From the NCBI GenBank assembly GCA_965220505.1, contig CBDCQE010000003.1:682001-746000 (forward strand): a stretch of DNA of 64,000 nt. Direction: 5' to 3'. This document shows, in pieces, positions 54,859 to 63,157 of the stretch. Each line of letters opens with the position of its first letter. Within the stretch, counting starts at the first letter, position 1. The translations under genes and the position numbers were made by a program. The notes beneath the pieces were generated by a model. The model did no database searches, was not told the DNA's origin, and saw only the letters and a program-made list of their open reading frames with translations. Origin of the DNA: Bin87 sp965220505 (lineage in GTDB: Bacteria > Chloroflexota > Dehalococcoidia > Lucifugimonadales > UBA3495).

Positions 54859-56616
54859 TTGACGGTTTTCAGCCAACCCCATTACACTTTTTCACGACAC
54901 CCGCTCGTCAGTAGAGCAAGTCGAGGTAACATCATCGCTATTCAGCAGGTTAATGGCAACGCCGCATTCAGTGAAGACGTAGCATTATTCATAGACTGGG
55001 AGAACTTCAAAATCAGCCTGGCGGTACGGGGCAGAACGCCCAATGTCTCCGCGCTGAAGGAAGAGGTCTCCAACCACGGCCGCGTTGTCGTCGGCAAGGC
55101 ATACGCCGACTGGGTATCCCGCGCTCCCGAACTAAAGGGAGCGAGCCAGTTTATCCATGATCCGCCGTCGCTGTACGCCGCCGGCATCGAACCGGTGTAC
55201 GTACCCACCCGGTTGCCGTTGCGTGGATCCTACCAGTCAGGTCGCACTGTCAGCGTCAAGAACAGCGTTGACGTGAAAATGACCGCGGACTGCATCGATA
55301 CGGCGCACAATTTCCCCAACATCAACACTTTCGTCCTCGTATCCGGGGACTCCGATTTTATCCACGTCATCAACTCCCTCCGGGCGGTCGGCAAGCGCGT
55401 CCTGGTGGTTGGCGTGTCCTGGGCGACATCCCGCCGCATGGCCGACCACGTTGACGGCCTCATTTTCTACGACGCGGACGTCGATCCGATTGACAACGAA
55501 CCCGAACCTGGCTTCCACCGCGCCCCCGCTCAGCGCAGTCGCCAGCAACAACCTGCTGCCCTGGCTAATCCCGGCCGGCACCAGTTGCCCGAGGTCATCC
55601 GTGCCATCGAGGACGTGATCCGAACCGAGCGTGCGGCCGGGCACACGCTGCTCCTCACGTCGCTCAAGCAGCGTCTGGTGCGTCGCATCGCTGGCTTCGA
55701 CGAGCGCAAGTTGGGCTTCTCCGGATTCAAGAAGCTGATGCTGCGGGTTGCCGAAGAGGGCAACATCAAGATACGCAGCGTCGACCTGGTGGACTGGATC
55801 CTGATGGCCGACGAGCCGGACCCCGAACCGGTTGCCCGGGACGATGACGAGGCCGACCTGGAGGACACCCAGACCTACGAAGAGGCTGAAGCCGCAGCCG
55901 ATGACGACGACGCTGGCGAGGCAGACCGACTGGATCAGCCCGCGGCCAGGGAATTCGACGATCGACCCCGAGATCGCCGCTACCGAGACCGCCAGACCGC
56001 GCCGGCACAGGCGGAGGCCCCTGAACCCGCCGTCAGCGACGCGGCCACATACCGACAAAGCCAGATCGAGCGATCCCTCAAGGAAGCCATCGGCGCCATG
56101 GACCTGCCCCAGTCCGATGATACCGACGGTGACGCGGCGCGCATCGCCGACCTGGTCGTCATGAGCCATTTCCTAGAGGACCGCGACGGCGCCGACGCGG
56201 TAATGTTCCAGGCGTTGTGCAACGAAATCAGCGAGGCCCTCACCGCCGGAATTGAGGCGGAGGATGCCACCGTCCGCAAGCACTGGGGCGACTCTCCCGA
56301 AATGGTCGCGCGCAACCTTATCACCCGCTACGTCCGAGCCCTGATGTCGAATGGAATGTTCCAGTATCGCAACATCAACTTCAGGGACCCCGAAACCAAC
56401 CGGTCACGGCGTCGGAGGGTGTTTGGCCTGAACCGGGAGCACCCCGTTGTCGGATACGCGCTGGCGGCCCGGCTGGGACTGCCCTATGATCCTCCGGTCG
56501 AAGAAGGTCCATCCCCCAGCGACGCCATCGCCGCGCCGCCGGTCGACGATCACGGTTCGGCGGAGGCGGACCGCCCCGAAACAGCCGAAGAGGCTGAAGT
56601 GATCGCTATCAGCTAA
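54859..56616 (+). CDS. NYN-domain nuclease with OST-HTH/LOTUS domain
   Basis: 585 residues from a TTG; no good ribosome site is seen, and the real start may be further in (before the NYN domain at about residue 41). The NYN/DUF88 PIN-like domain (about 41-210) has the acidic set IDWENF (Asp46), SVDVKMTADC (Asp138) and SGDSDF (162-167). An OST-HTH/LOTUS domain (about 243-318, LPEVIRAIEDVIRT to VDLVDWIL) follows; such domains bind RNA or G-quadruplexes. A long acidic, disordered stretch (about 320-410) leads to a C-terminal helical domain (about 420-535). Fusion of NYN with LOTUS suggests an RNA-processing or decay enzyme recruited to specific RNA. A terminator follows. Confidence 0.8.
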   Translation: MTVFSQPHYTFSRHPLVSRASRGNIIAIQQVNGNAAFSEDVALFIDWENFKISLAVRGRTPNVSALKEEVSNHGRVVVGKAYADWVSRAPELKGASQFIHDPPSLYAAGIEPVYVPTRLPLRGSYQSGRTVSVKNSVDVKMTADCIDTAHNFPNINTFVLVSGDSDFIHVINSLRAVGKRVLVVGVSWATSRRMADHVDGLIFYDADVDPIDNEPEPGFHRAPAQRSRQQQPAALANPGRHQLPEVIRAIEDVIRTERAAGHTLLLTSLKQRLVRRIAGFDERKLGFSGFKKLMLRVAEEGNIKIRSVDLVDWILMADEPDPEPVARDDDEADLEDTQTYEEAEAAADDDDAGEADRLDQPAAREFDDRPRDRRYRDRQTAPAQAEAPEPAVSDAATYRQSQIERSLKEAIGAMDLPQSDDTDGDAARIADLVVMSHFLEDRDGADAVMFQALCNEISEALTAGIEAEDATVRKHWGDSPEMVARNLITRYVRALMSNGMFQYRNINFRDPETNRSRRRRVFGLNREHPVVGYALAARLGLPYDPPVEEGPSPSDAIAAPPVDDHGSAEADRPETAEEAEVIAIS

Positions 56617-56640
56617 CCGCGAGTGCCATGAGGTTCACAG

Positions 56641-56671
56641 CGGGTCCCATCCGATCGGTGGGACCCGTTTT
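56641..56671 (+). terminator. Rho-independent terminator between convergent genes
   Basis: A perfect 9-bp stem (CGGGTCCCA and TGGGACCCG, 9-base loop) is followed by TTTTC. It lies between the NYN gene and the opposite-strand deoxyribosyltransferase, so it may serve both. Confidence 0.85.
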
Positions 56672-56686
56672 CGTTGGGCAAGCGGT

Positions 56687-57166
56687 TCAGAGACCGTTGC
56701 GCGTCCACCGCGCCAACGCTTTGTCCGACACAGTGATCTCGGCGACAGACGTATAGTAGTAGTCCTGCCACCCTTGTTCCGGCAGGCCGGCGAAAAGCAT
56801 CAGGTTCAGCGGGTACTCCTCGCTATCGGTCACCCGCCGGAAGTCGTCGCGAAACAGAAACGTGGGCTTGCCCAGGGCGATGGCAATGCCCAGTTCGACC
56901 ATCACGCCCTCGTCGGGCGGGGTGCCGTTAACCACCGCGAAGATCGCGTCGGCGTCGCGCACGTCCCGAACATCGGCCAGCGCGATCCGGTGCGCCCAGC
57001 CGGGTTCGGAGAAGTCGACCTGGTTGTTGCGCCCGAAGGGTTCCCAGACCTCCAGCCCAAGGCTCTCCAGCGCTCCGATGAGTTCGGGCAGCAGGCGTGT
57101 CTTTTGCTGCTCCGAGAAGCCATACGGGTTGGCCAGGTAGATTGTTTTGCGTTGGAGCGACACCAT
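56687..57166 (-). CDS. Nucleoside 2-deoxyribosyltransferase-like protein
   Basis: 159 residues from ATG 57166, with GGAGG six bases upstream. The sequence has the Rossmann-like Ndt fold: KTIYLANPYGFSEQQK, the EVWEPFGRNN strand-loop, IALADVRDVRDADAIFAVVN with the acidic turn, and the nucleophilic Glu in PPDEGVMVELGIAIALGKP (the DxGxxxE-like motif that forms the deoxyribosyl intermediate). The enzyme exchanges bases between 2'-deoxyribonucleosides. It is the last gene of the minus-strand purine-related cluster. A phage- or salvage-type origin cannot be told apart from sequence. Confidence 0.85.
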   Translation of the reverse strand: MVSLQRKTIYLANPYGFSEQQKTRLLPELIGALESLGLEVWEPFGRNNQVDFSEPGWAHRIALADVRDVRDADAIFAVVNGTPPDEGVMVELGIAIALGKPTFLFRDDFRRVTDSEEYPLNLMLFAGLPEQGWQDYYYTSVAEITVSDKALARWTRNGL

Positions 57167-57186
57167 TGCCGGCCTCCGGGAGCGGT

Positions 57187-57621
57187 TTACGCGTTGGAAG
57201 ATTCCCGCCACAGCCGGCAGCCGGTGACGGCCAGCACGATGGGCAGCGCAGTGTCCACCACCGCCCAGATCACCCAGGGGGTGTGGTTATCGCCCTGGCT
57301 GACGTCGCCCGTGGCAAGGAACGCAAACCAGTTGTGCAGGAACAGTATGGTGACCACAATGGTGGCGTAGAAGACAAGGTTTGCCTCCAGGTAGCCGCGG
57401 GTAACCGGATCACCCGGCTCGCGTCCACTTGCCCGCCGCTTGTGGGCGTAGTTGAAACCCATTCCCAACGCCAGGCCGACCAGCATCAGGACGTCCAGGA
57501 CGTGCCATACGGCAAGGACACTGATCGTGTTCACTAGGAACACGTTAATGATGAAGAAAACTGCGACTGCGATTGAAATGCCGACGAGATATGCGCCGGC
57601 CAGTTTGTTTATAGCCTGCAT
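57187..57621 (-). CDS. Small polytopic membrane protein
   Basis: 144 residues from ATG 57621 with GGAGGAG four bases upstream. About four hydrophobic segments are visible (near residues 7-29, 35-54, 78-99 and 117-136), with short polar loops. A Trp/His-rich loop (LFLHNWFAF) sits between the later segments. No family recognised. It lies between purL and the deoxyribosyltransferase gene with short gaps on both sides (13 and 20 bases), so it is probably co-transcribed, but nothing links it to purine metabolism. Confidence 0.6.
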   Translation of the reverse strand: MQAINKLAGAYLVGISIAVAVFFIINVFLVNTISVLAVWHVLDVLMLVGLALGMGFNYAHKRRASGREPGDPVTRGYLEANLVFYATIVVTILFLHNWFAFLATGDVSQGDNHTPWVIWAVVDTALPIVLAVTGCRLWRESSNA

Positions 57622-57634
57622 TTCTCCTCCTGTG

Positions 57635-59878
57635 TTATTGCAATGCGCTGTCCAATCCTCCGTACCACGCGCCGGCCAACTCCTCCACCGGCATGTCAAC
57701 CAGACCGGCAATCCGCATCCGGTCACCTTCGGTGTGACCCAATATCGTCGCCGGCACTCCGGCCGCGCCGGCCGAGGCAAGTATGCCACTTACGTGTTCC
57801 AATTCTACAGAGACCACGATGCGTGATGTGGCCTCTCCGAACAGCGCCGCATCCCACCGCGCCGGAATGTTCCTAGACAGCTCGTCGGATGCTGCAAATC
57901 CCACGGAGTGGCTACCGCCGATCCTGCCATCGCCTAAAATGCAGCACTCGGCCAACGCCACCGCCAAGCCGCCGTCTGAACAGTCGTGGGCTGACCTGGT
58001 CAGCCCCTCGTTAATGAGGCTGCGGCAGAAGCCCTGCACCCGTCGCTCCAGCGCCAGATTGATCCTCGGGCGGCCCCTGACCATGCCGTGGACCGTGTTC
58101 AGGTACTCGCTGCCGGCCAGGTCGGATGCGCGGGCCGTCAGCCGGCCGGCGCCCAGGAGTATCACCGTCAACCCTTCTTCGGGGAAACCAGCGTTACAGT
58201 GTCTCTGGACATCCTCCAGCAGCCCGAGGGCTCCAACGATGGGCGTCGGGAAGATGGCGGCGCCCTGGCTCTCGTTGTACAGGCTGGCGTTGCCGCTGAC
58301 CACCGGCACGCCCAACGCACGGGCCGCCCCGGCCATGCCGCGGATGCACTGCTCCAGTTGGTAGTAGATCCCGGGCCGCTCCGGGTTGCCGAAATTCAGG
58401 CAATCGGTGAGGGCCAGGGGTTCCGCGCCGACGCAGGACAGGTTGCGCGTGACCTCCGCCACGACCATCTGCGCCCCCCGGTAGGGGTCAAGGAAACACT
58501 GGCGTCCGTTGCCGTCAATGGCCACCGCGATCGCCTGGCCGGTGTCCTTGATCCGCAGCACTGCCGCGTCCCCGGATCCCGGGCCAATCACAGTGTTGGT
58601 CTGCACCTGGTGGTCGTACTGGCGGTATACCCCCCGGCGGCTGGCGATGTTGGGCGAGGCCAGCAGTCGCAGGAGAGTTGTTTCCGCGTCGGGGGGCATG
58701 GGCACGTCCCTCAGCCGCAGTCGTTGCCGTTCCAGGGAATCTGCGGAAGGTTGGCCGTCCAGCCGGTAGCGAGGAGCGTCGGTCAGGTGGGTCACGGGAG
58801 CGGAGGCTATCTGCTCCGCGCCGTCGGTCACCAGCGCGTACTGTTCTTCGGTGACCGTGCCCACCGGACGGCACACGATGTCCCATTTGTCGAACACTTC
58901 GCGGATGGCGGGCACGTGCTCCGGCGCGGCGGCTAGCAGCATGCGCTCCTGGGACTCCGACAGCATCACCTCGTAGCCGGTCATGCCGGACTCTCGGCGG
59001 TGCACCTGGCTGATGTCCAGCGCGATGCCCCGACCGCCGCGCGCCGCCGACTCCACCGCGGCGCTGGTGAGGCCGGCTGCGCCCAGGTCCTGCAACGCGC
59101 GCACCCGGCCCGTGGCCAGGGCTTCCAGGCAGGCCTCGATCAACGATTTCTCCAGGAAGGGGTTGCCCACCTGCACCGTGGGCCGGAGTTCCTGTTCCTC
59201 TTCAAAAGTGCGTGAAGCCAAACCGGAGGCGCCATGGATCCCGTCGCGACCAGTGCCCGCGCCGGCCAGGAGAAGCACGTCGCCGGGTCGGTCGGCGGCC
59301 GCGCTGGCCAGGTCCTCGATACGCGCGATGCCGACGCACATGGCGTTGACCAAAGGGTTCTGGGAATAGCAGTCGTCGAAGTAGATTTCGCCGGCCACGT
59401 CGGGAACGCCGATGCAGTTGCCGTACCAGCCGATGCCGTCCACGACTCCCTTGAGCAGCCGTCGGTTCCCGGCGGTGTCCGGCGGGCCGAAACGGAGGGA
59501 GTTCAGCAGGGCGATGGGCCGCGCTCCCATGGCGAGTATGTCGCGCACGATGCCGCCCACGCCGGTTGCCGCCCCCTGCAGCGGCTCCACCGCGGACGGG
59601 TGGTTGTGGGACTCGACCTTGAAAACAACCGCCAGTCCGTTGCCGATGTCGATGGCGCCGGCGTTCTCGGCGCCGGCCTGGGAGAGGGTCCGGTCAGAGC
59701 GCGACGGCAGCATTCCCAGCAGCGGACCCGAGTGTTTGTATCCGCAGTGCTCGCTCCAGAGGGCGCCGAACATGCCCAGTTCAACCGGGTTCGGCTCCCG
59801 GTCAAGCCGGTCGACGATCAGGTCGTACTCCGCCTGGGACAGCGCGATTTCGTCGAGAATTTCCTTGCTAACCGGCAT
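57635..59878 (-). CDS. purL: Phosphoribosylformylglycinamidine synthase, small-type PurL
   Basis: 747 residues, the size of the three-component PurL (PurS, PurQ, PurL). Key features: WSEHCGYKHS (41-50, with the catalytic-type His), SHNHPSAVEPLQGAATGVGG (the nucleotide-binding loop), and later Gly-rich segments such as DCSDGGLAVALAECCILG in the AIR-synthase-like C-terminus. It catalyses ATP-dependent amidation of FGAR in de novo purine synthesis, using ammonia from PurQ. purQ lies upstream in the same cluster but separated by two unrelated genes. purS is not seen in the window. The start ATG is at 59878. Confidence 0.95.
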   Translation of the reverse strand: MPVSKEILDEIALSQAEYDLIVDRLDREPNPVELGMFGALWSEHCGYKHSGPLLGMLPSRSDRTLSQAGAENAGAIDIGNGLAVVFKVESHNHPSAVEPLQGAATGVGGIVRDILAMGARPIALLNSLRFGPPDTAGNRRLLKGVVDGIGWYGNCIGVPDVAGEIYFDDCYSQNPLVNAMCVGIARIEDLASAAADRPGDVLLLAGAGTGRDGIHGASGLASRTFEEEQELRPTVQVGNPFLEKSLIEACLEALATGRVRALQDLGAAGLTSAAVESAARGGRGIALDISQVHRRESGMTGYEVMLSESQERMLLAAAPEHVPAIREVFDKWDIVCRPVGTVTEEQYALVTDGAEQIASAPVTHLTDAPRYRLDGQPSADSLERQRLRLRDVPMPPDAETTLLRLLASPNIASRRGVYRQYDHQVQTNTVIGPGSGDAAVLRIKDTGQAIAVAIDGNGRQCFLDPYRGAQMVVAEVTRNLSCVGAEPLALTDCLNFGNPERPGIYYQLEQCIRGMAGAARALGVPVVSGNASLYNESQGAAIFPTPIVGALGLLEDVQRHCNAGFPEEGLTVILLGAGRLTARASDLAGSEYLNTVHGMVRGRPRINLALERRVQGFCRSLINEGLTRSAHDCSDGGLAVALAECCILGDGRIGGSHSVGFAASDELSRNIPARWDAALFGEATSRIVVSVELEHVSGILASAGAAGVPATILGHTEGDRMRIAGLVDMPVEELAGAWYGGLDSALQ

Positions 59879-59928
59879 TGCAGACTCTGAATATGGACAT
59901 CAGCCGCCACGGCCAAACTGGTCGGCGG

Positions 59929-60633
59929 CTATCGGCTACGCAGAAGCCTGATCTCTGCTTCCAGCCGGAGGCGTTCGGCTCGCTCCGCATCCCGCTCTGC
60001 TTCGGCGGCGATGCGCGCGTCAGTCTCTTCGTAGTAGGTGGGCAGGTACCCCGTTTCCGGGTCATACCAACGCAGGTGCCCGTACTCCCAGCACACGTGC
60101 AGGCCCAGCACAGCGCTGTGCCCCCGGTACCGGGCATGGCTCACCTCAACTACGTTTATTGGCTGGTACGCCCCACTCACCAAACGATCGCCCGCGAGAG
60201 CGGTTTGGTAGCGCTGCCCGTCCGTGTCGTCAAACCGCCAGTACTCCGGCACTCCGTAATCGGCATAGCCCCTGCGCTTATCCGTCTCGTCCCGAAGGCT
60301 GGTGGTTGGCGAAGCGATCTCAAGCACGAAGTCCGGCGGCTTGCCGTGGTAGTCAATAGAGTACCCCTGTTCGGCGATGATGACGCTGCTGTCAACATCA
60401 AACGCGATTAACAGATCGGGTTGCAGCAGGCCGCGGCGTTGGCTGGTGTTCCAACCGATCGGCGTCTCGCTGGTGACTACGGTGGTAGCGGAAAAACCGA
60501 GGTGCCTGAAAAGAGCAGGGAGATACGCCGGTTCGTTGAGAAAGCGGGTGCTCTGCATATCGTCCCTGGGCGGCAGTTTGGGAAAGTGGCCGGCGCTCGC
60601 AACGGCTGGCGGCGCGGTGGGCTTGGTGGTCAT
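59929..60633 (-). CDS. Uma2-family (DUF820) endonuclease-like protein
   Basis: 234 residues from ATG 60633 with GAGG upstream. The Uma2/DUF820 fold has PD-(D/E)xK-type features: LLQPDLLIAFD (Asp), GKPPDFVLEIASPTTS (Glu), and SLRDETDKRRGYADYGVPEYW with a basic residue. These proteins are widespread in Chloroflexota and cyanobacteria and their real activity is unknown. The C-terminal coiled region (AAEAERDAERAERLRLEAEI) is a common addition. It sits between the EamA transporter and purL in the purine-gene cluster, which probably reflects insertion into an operon. Confidence 0.8.
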   Translation of the reverse strand: MTTKPTAPPAVASAGHFPKLPPRDDMQSTRFLNEPAYLPALFRHLGFSATTVVTSETPIGWNTSQRRGLLQPDLLIAFDVDSSVIIAEQGYSIDYHGKPPDFVLEIASPTTSLRDETDKRRGYADYGVPEYWRFDDTDGQRYQTALAGDRLVSGAYQPINVVEVSHARYRGHSAVLGLHVCWEYGHLRWYDPETGYLPTYYEETDARIAAEAERDAERAERLRLEAEIRLLRSR

Positions 60634-60759
60634 AACGGGCCTCGCAGGGATGCAGTAACCGGCGGCGTGTGTGTCGCGCGTTTGCAAGTCGTTTCTAATC
60701 CTACGCTCAAATGGGCGAAAACGAAACGTTGTTGCCTTCGGTCGTACGATCAATATAGG

Positions 60760-61677
60760 TCAACCAATGAGCCCGCCAACTACGACCATTGCCACGCCGC
60801 CCACGGCCATCAACGTGCCTATAACCAGCTCTTTGGTGATGGTTTCGACCTGGCGCAGGAACAACCGCGCCATCACCAGCGTAACCAATGGGTTGCAGGA
60901 CACGATGGGCGCGATGACCAGGATGTTCGACCCTTCCCGGGTCACCGCGAAATATAGCGACATCACGGCGCAGGCGGCAGCGAATCCCGCGAGGAAGATG
61001 TAGAGGGGCGCCCAGCCGGAACTGGTCGATTTCTGCACCGCTTCGCGTCCGAAAATTGGCCCCAGCACCAGGGTGGCGAAAAACATGCTGCCCGCGGCCA
61101 TGATCAGCGGCGACCCGAACTGGATGGTCAGCACGCGACCGCTCAGCGTGGACGCCCCGTAACATGCTGCCGCCAGTAGCGCCAGTCCGTATCCGGACAC
61201 CGACTTCCAGTCGCTGCCCCAGCTTTGCCGCAGGAAGTTTCCGCTGGTCAGCGCCAGTCCCAACACTACAACCACTGTGCCTATGCCCAGCAGCACGTTG
61301 AGATGTTCGTTGAAGCCCGGCACGCCCAGACGGGTCAGGGTGACGGAGAACAGGGCGGAGAACAACGCCGCGCTGCCCACGATGGGGGTTACCCGCGAAG
61401 CGCCGATCAGGCTGATGGCAATGTACTGCTGGGAGCGTCCGCCCATGTAGGACAGCATCCCGTTTCCCAGCAGCCACACCATGGCGATGGCCGGCATGGC
61501 GATGATCGCATCGAACTCGAACACCAGGGCAAGCGTGCCGGCGAGCAGTGTCGATCCCACCAGTGAAACCAGCGCCGACGGCATTGGCCGTATCGCTTGC
61601 ATGCCCAAGCGGGCCAGCACCGCCGAACTACCGAACCCCAGCACCGCGATGCACGCCAGTCCCAGCGACAGCAGCAT
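60760..61677 (-). CDS. EamA-family drug/metabolite transporter
   Basis: 305 residues; the start is three bases after the purQ stop. Ten hydrophobic segments are visible in two homologous halves, as in EamA (DMT) permeases (first half ACIAVLGFGSSAVLARLG onward, second half CYGASTLSGRVLTIQFG onward). The C-terminus ends with a Gly/Val-rich helix. Such transporters export amino acids, purines or sugars; the substrate here is unknown. Its place between purQ and purL might hint at purine or metabolite export but could be accidental. Confidence 0.85.
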   Translation of the reverse strand: MLLSLGLACIAVLGFGSSAVLARLGMQAIRPMPSALVSLVGSTLLAGTLALVFEFDAIIAMPAIAMVWLLGNGMLSYMGGRSQQYIAISLIGASRVTPIVGSAALFSALFSVTLTRLGVPGFNEHLNVLLGIGTVVVVLGLALTSGNFLRQSWGSDWKSVSGYGLALLAAACYGASTLSGRVLTIQFGSPLIMAAGSMFFATLVLGPIFGREAVQKSTSSGWAPLYIFLAGFAAACAVMSLYFAVTREGSNILVIAPIVSCNPLVTLVMARLFLRQVETITKELVIGTLMAVGGVAMVVVGGLIG

Positions 61678-61679
61678 CC

Positions 61680-62375
61680 CTAACGTTGGGCTCCCGCGTC
61701 AATCATGGAACCGAAGATGAGGTTGCCGTCGTCGGAGCCCAGCAGGGCCTCGCAGCTTCGTTCCGGGTGGGGCATCATGCCCAGCACGTTGCGGCCCTCG
61801 TTGACGATGCCCGCGATGTTGTCCATCGACCCGTTGGGGTTGGAGTTTTCAGTCACCGCGCCGTCGGGCTCGCAGTAGCGGAACAGGATCCTGCCCTGCT
61901 CCTCCAGTTGGGCGATGGTGGACGGATCAGCGTAGTAGTTGCCTTCACCATGAGATACGGGTACGGCCAATGGCTGTCCGTAGCTGCACCGGCTGGAGAA
62001 CGGCGTGTCGGTGCGTTCAGTGCGCAGGTGGGTCCATTGGCACCGGTATTCCAGGTGCCCGTTGCGCCGCAGGGCCCCGGGCAGCAGTCCGGCTTCGCAC
62101 AGGATCTGAAACCCGTTGCAGATCCCGATCACCAACCCGCCGGCGGCGGCGAAATCGCGTACCGCGCCCATCACCGGAGAGAACCGGGCAATGGCGCCGG
62201 CGCGCAGGTAGTCGCCGTATGAGAACCCTCCGGGCACGATGATGGCATCGTAGCCGACGACGCTATCCTCTTTGTGCCAGATGTAATCGGCGTCCTGCCC
62301 CAGCACCCCGTTGACGGCGTGGTGGCAGTCGGTATCGCTCCAGGTCCCCGGAAATACCAGGATGCCGAAACGCAT
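61680..62375 (-). CDS. purQ: Phosphoribosylformylglycinamidine synthase, glutaminase subunit
   Basis: 231 residues. Class I glutamine amidotransferase: nucleophile Cys86 in GICNGFQIL, His203 and Glu205 in MPHPERS, and the oxyanion loop VPGGFSYGDY. It supplies ammonia to PurL. It lies between yqeY (eight bases upstream) and EamA on the same strand. The C-terminal SMID ending is usual for PurQ. PurS, the third component, is absent from the window. Confidence 0.95.
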   Translation of the reverse strand: MRFGILVFPGTWSDTDCHHAVNGVLGQDADYIWHKEDSVVGYDAIIVPGGFSYGDYLRAGAIARFSPVMGAVRDFAAAGGLVIGICNGFQILCEAGLLPGALRRNGHLEYRCQWTHLRTERTDTPFSSRCSYGQPLAVPVSHGEGNYYADPSTIAQLEEQGRILFRYCEPDGAVTENSNPNGSMDNIAGIVNEGRNVLGMMPHPERSCEALLGSDDGNLIFGSMIDAGAQR

Positions 62376-62383
62376 AGGTCCGA

Positions 62384-62839
62384 TCAGCCCGCCGTTTCCA
62401 GGAGGCGCGACACGATGGCGTTGACCTGGCTGCCATCGGCCTTGCCGCGCACCTGCGGCATGATGCGGCCCATGACCTTGCCCCGGTCGCCCGGCCCGGA
62501 CGCTCCGGTATCAGCGATGGCTTGGCGGGCGATGGCCTCGATTTCGTCCTCGCCAAGTTGTTCGGGCATGTATTCCAGCAGGATTGTAAGGGACGCCTCC
62601 TCCTTGGCAACGAGGTCAGCGCGACCACCCTGGCCGAACATTTCGATGCTCTCGCGGCGGTCCTTGACCTGCTTGGCCACCACGTCGGTGACTCCGCTCT
62701 CGTCCAGCTCCTTGAGGTTGTTCTTTTCAGTCAGCTGGATTTGGCTCTTGAGGAACCGCAGCGTCTCCAGGCGCTCGCGGTCACGGGCGCGCATGGTGTT
62801 GCGAATGTCCTCTTCCAACCGGTCCTTGATGGTAGCCAT
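62384..62839 (-). CDS. YqeY/GatB-domain protein
   Basis: 151 residues from ATG 62839, chosen as the start of the family-like sequence; the open frame extends 20 codons further. The sequence is highly charged and helical (ETLRFLKSQIQLTEKNN, KDRRESIEMFGQGGR), then has the GatB/Yqey-domain signature EYMPEQLGEDEIEAIARQAI and GDRGKVMGRIMPQVRGKADG. Such proteins resemble the tail of the aspartyl/glutamyl-tRNA amidotransferase B subunit and are suspected to act on aminoacyl-tRNA. It is first in the cluster leading to purQ. Confidence 0.9.
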   Translation of the reverse strand: MATIKDRLEEDIRNTMRARDRERLETLRFLKSQIQLTEKNNLKELDESGVTDVVAKQVKDRRESIEMFGQGGRADLVAKEEASLTILLEYMPEQLGEDEIEAIARQAIADTGASGPGDRGKVMGRIMPQVRGKADGSQVNAIVSRLLETAG

Positions 62840-62952
62840 AATGCTTCCGCCTTTCGCATCGCTCGCTTCTGGTTGGGCTCGCGGAGCCTCTTTCCGCACG
62901 GCGAGGAAGTCGTTAAATGCTACAACGCGACCGGGCTGAGACGCAACCGTGC

Positions 62953-62958
62953 TATACT
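62953..62958 (+). promoter_or_regulatory. -10 box of tRNA-Leu
   Basis: TATACT lies 11 bases before the first base of the tRNA, consistent with a -10 element. A -35 element is not clear. Confidence 0.5.
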
Positions 62959-62969
62959 GAAATCCCCTG

Positions 62970-63056
62970 GCCGAAGTGGCGGAATGGTAGACGCGCCGGT
63001 CTCAAAAACCGGTGGGAGAATATCCCGTGTCGGTTCGAGTCCGACCTTCGGCACCA
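62970..63056 (+). tRNA. tRNA-Leu (anticodon CAA)
   Basis: Cloverleaf: acceptor GCCGAAG with CTTCGGC, discriminator A and encoded CCA at 63054-63056. The anticodon loop CTCAAAA has anticodon CAA (reads UUG). A long variable arm (TGGGAGAATATCCCGT) marks a class II tRNA. The T-arm is CGGTTCGAGTCCG. No integrase lies next to it. Confidence 0.95.
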
Positions 63057-63157
63057 ATTGCCGATCCTTGTCGGCATCTAAGTTCCAAAACGGCTTGGAC
63101 CGCTTGCTGATCCATCCCAGTATGGGAAATTGTGGGACACGCCCAGAGCGGTCCATG

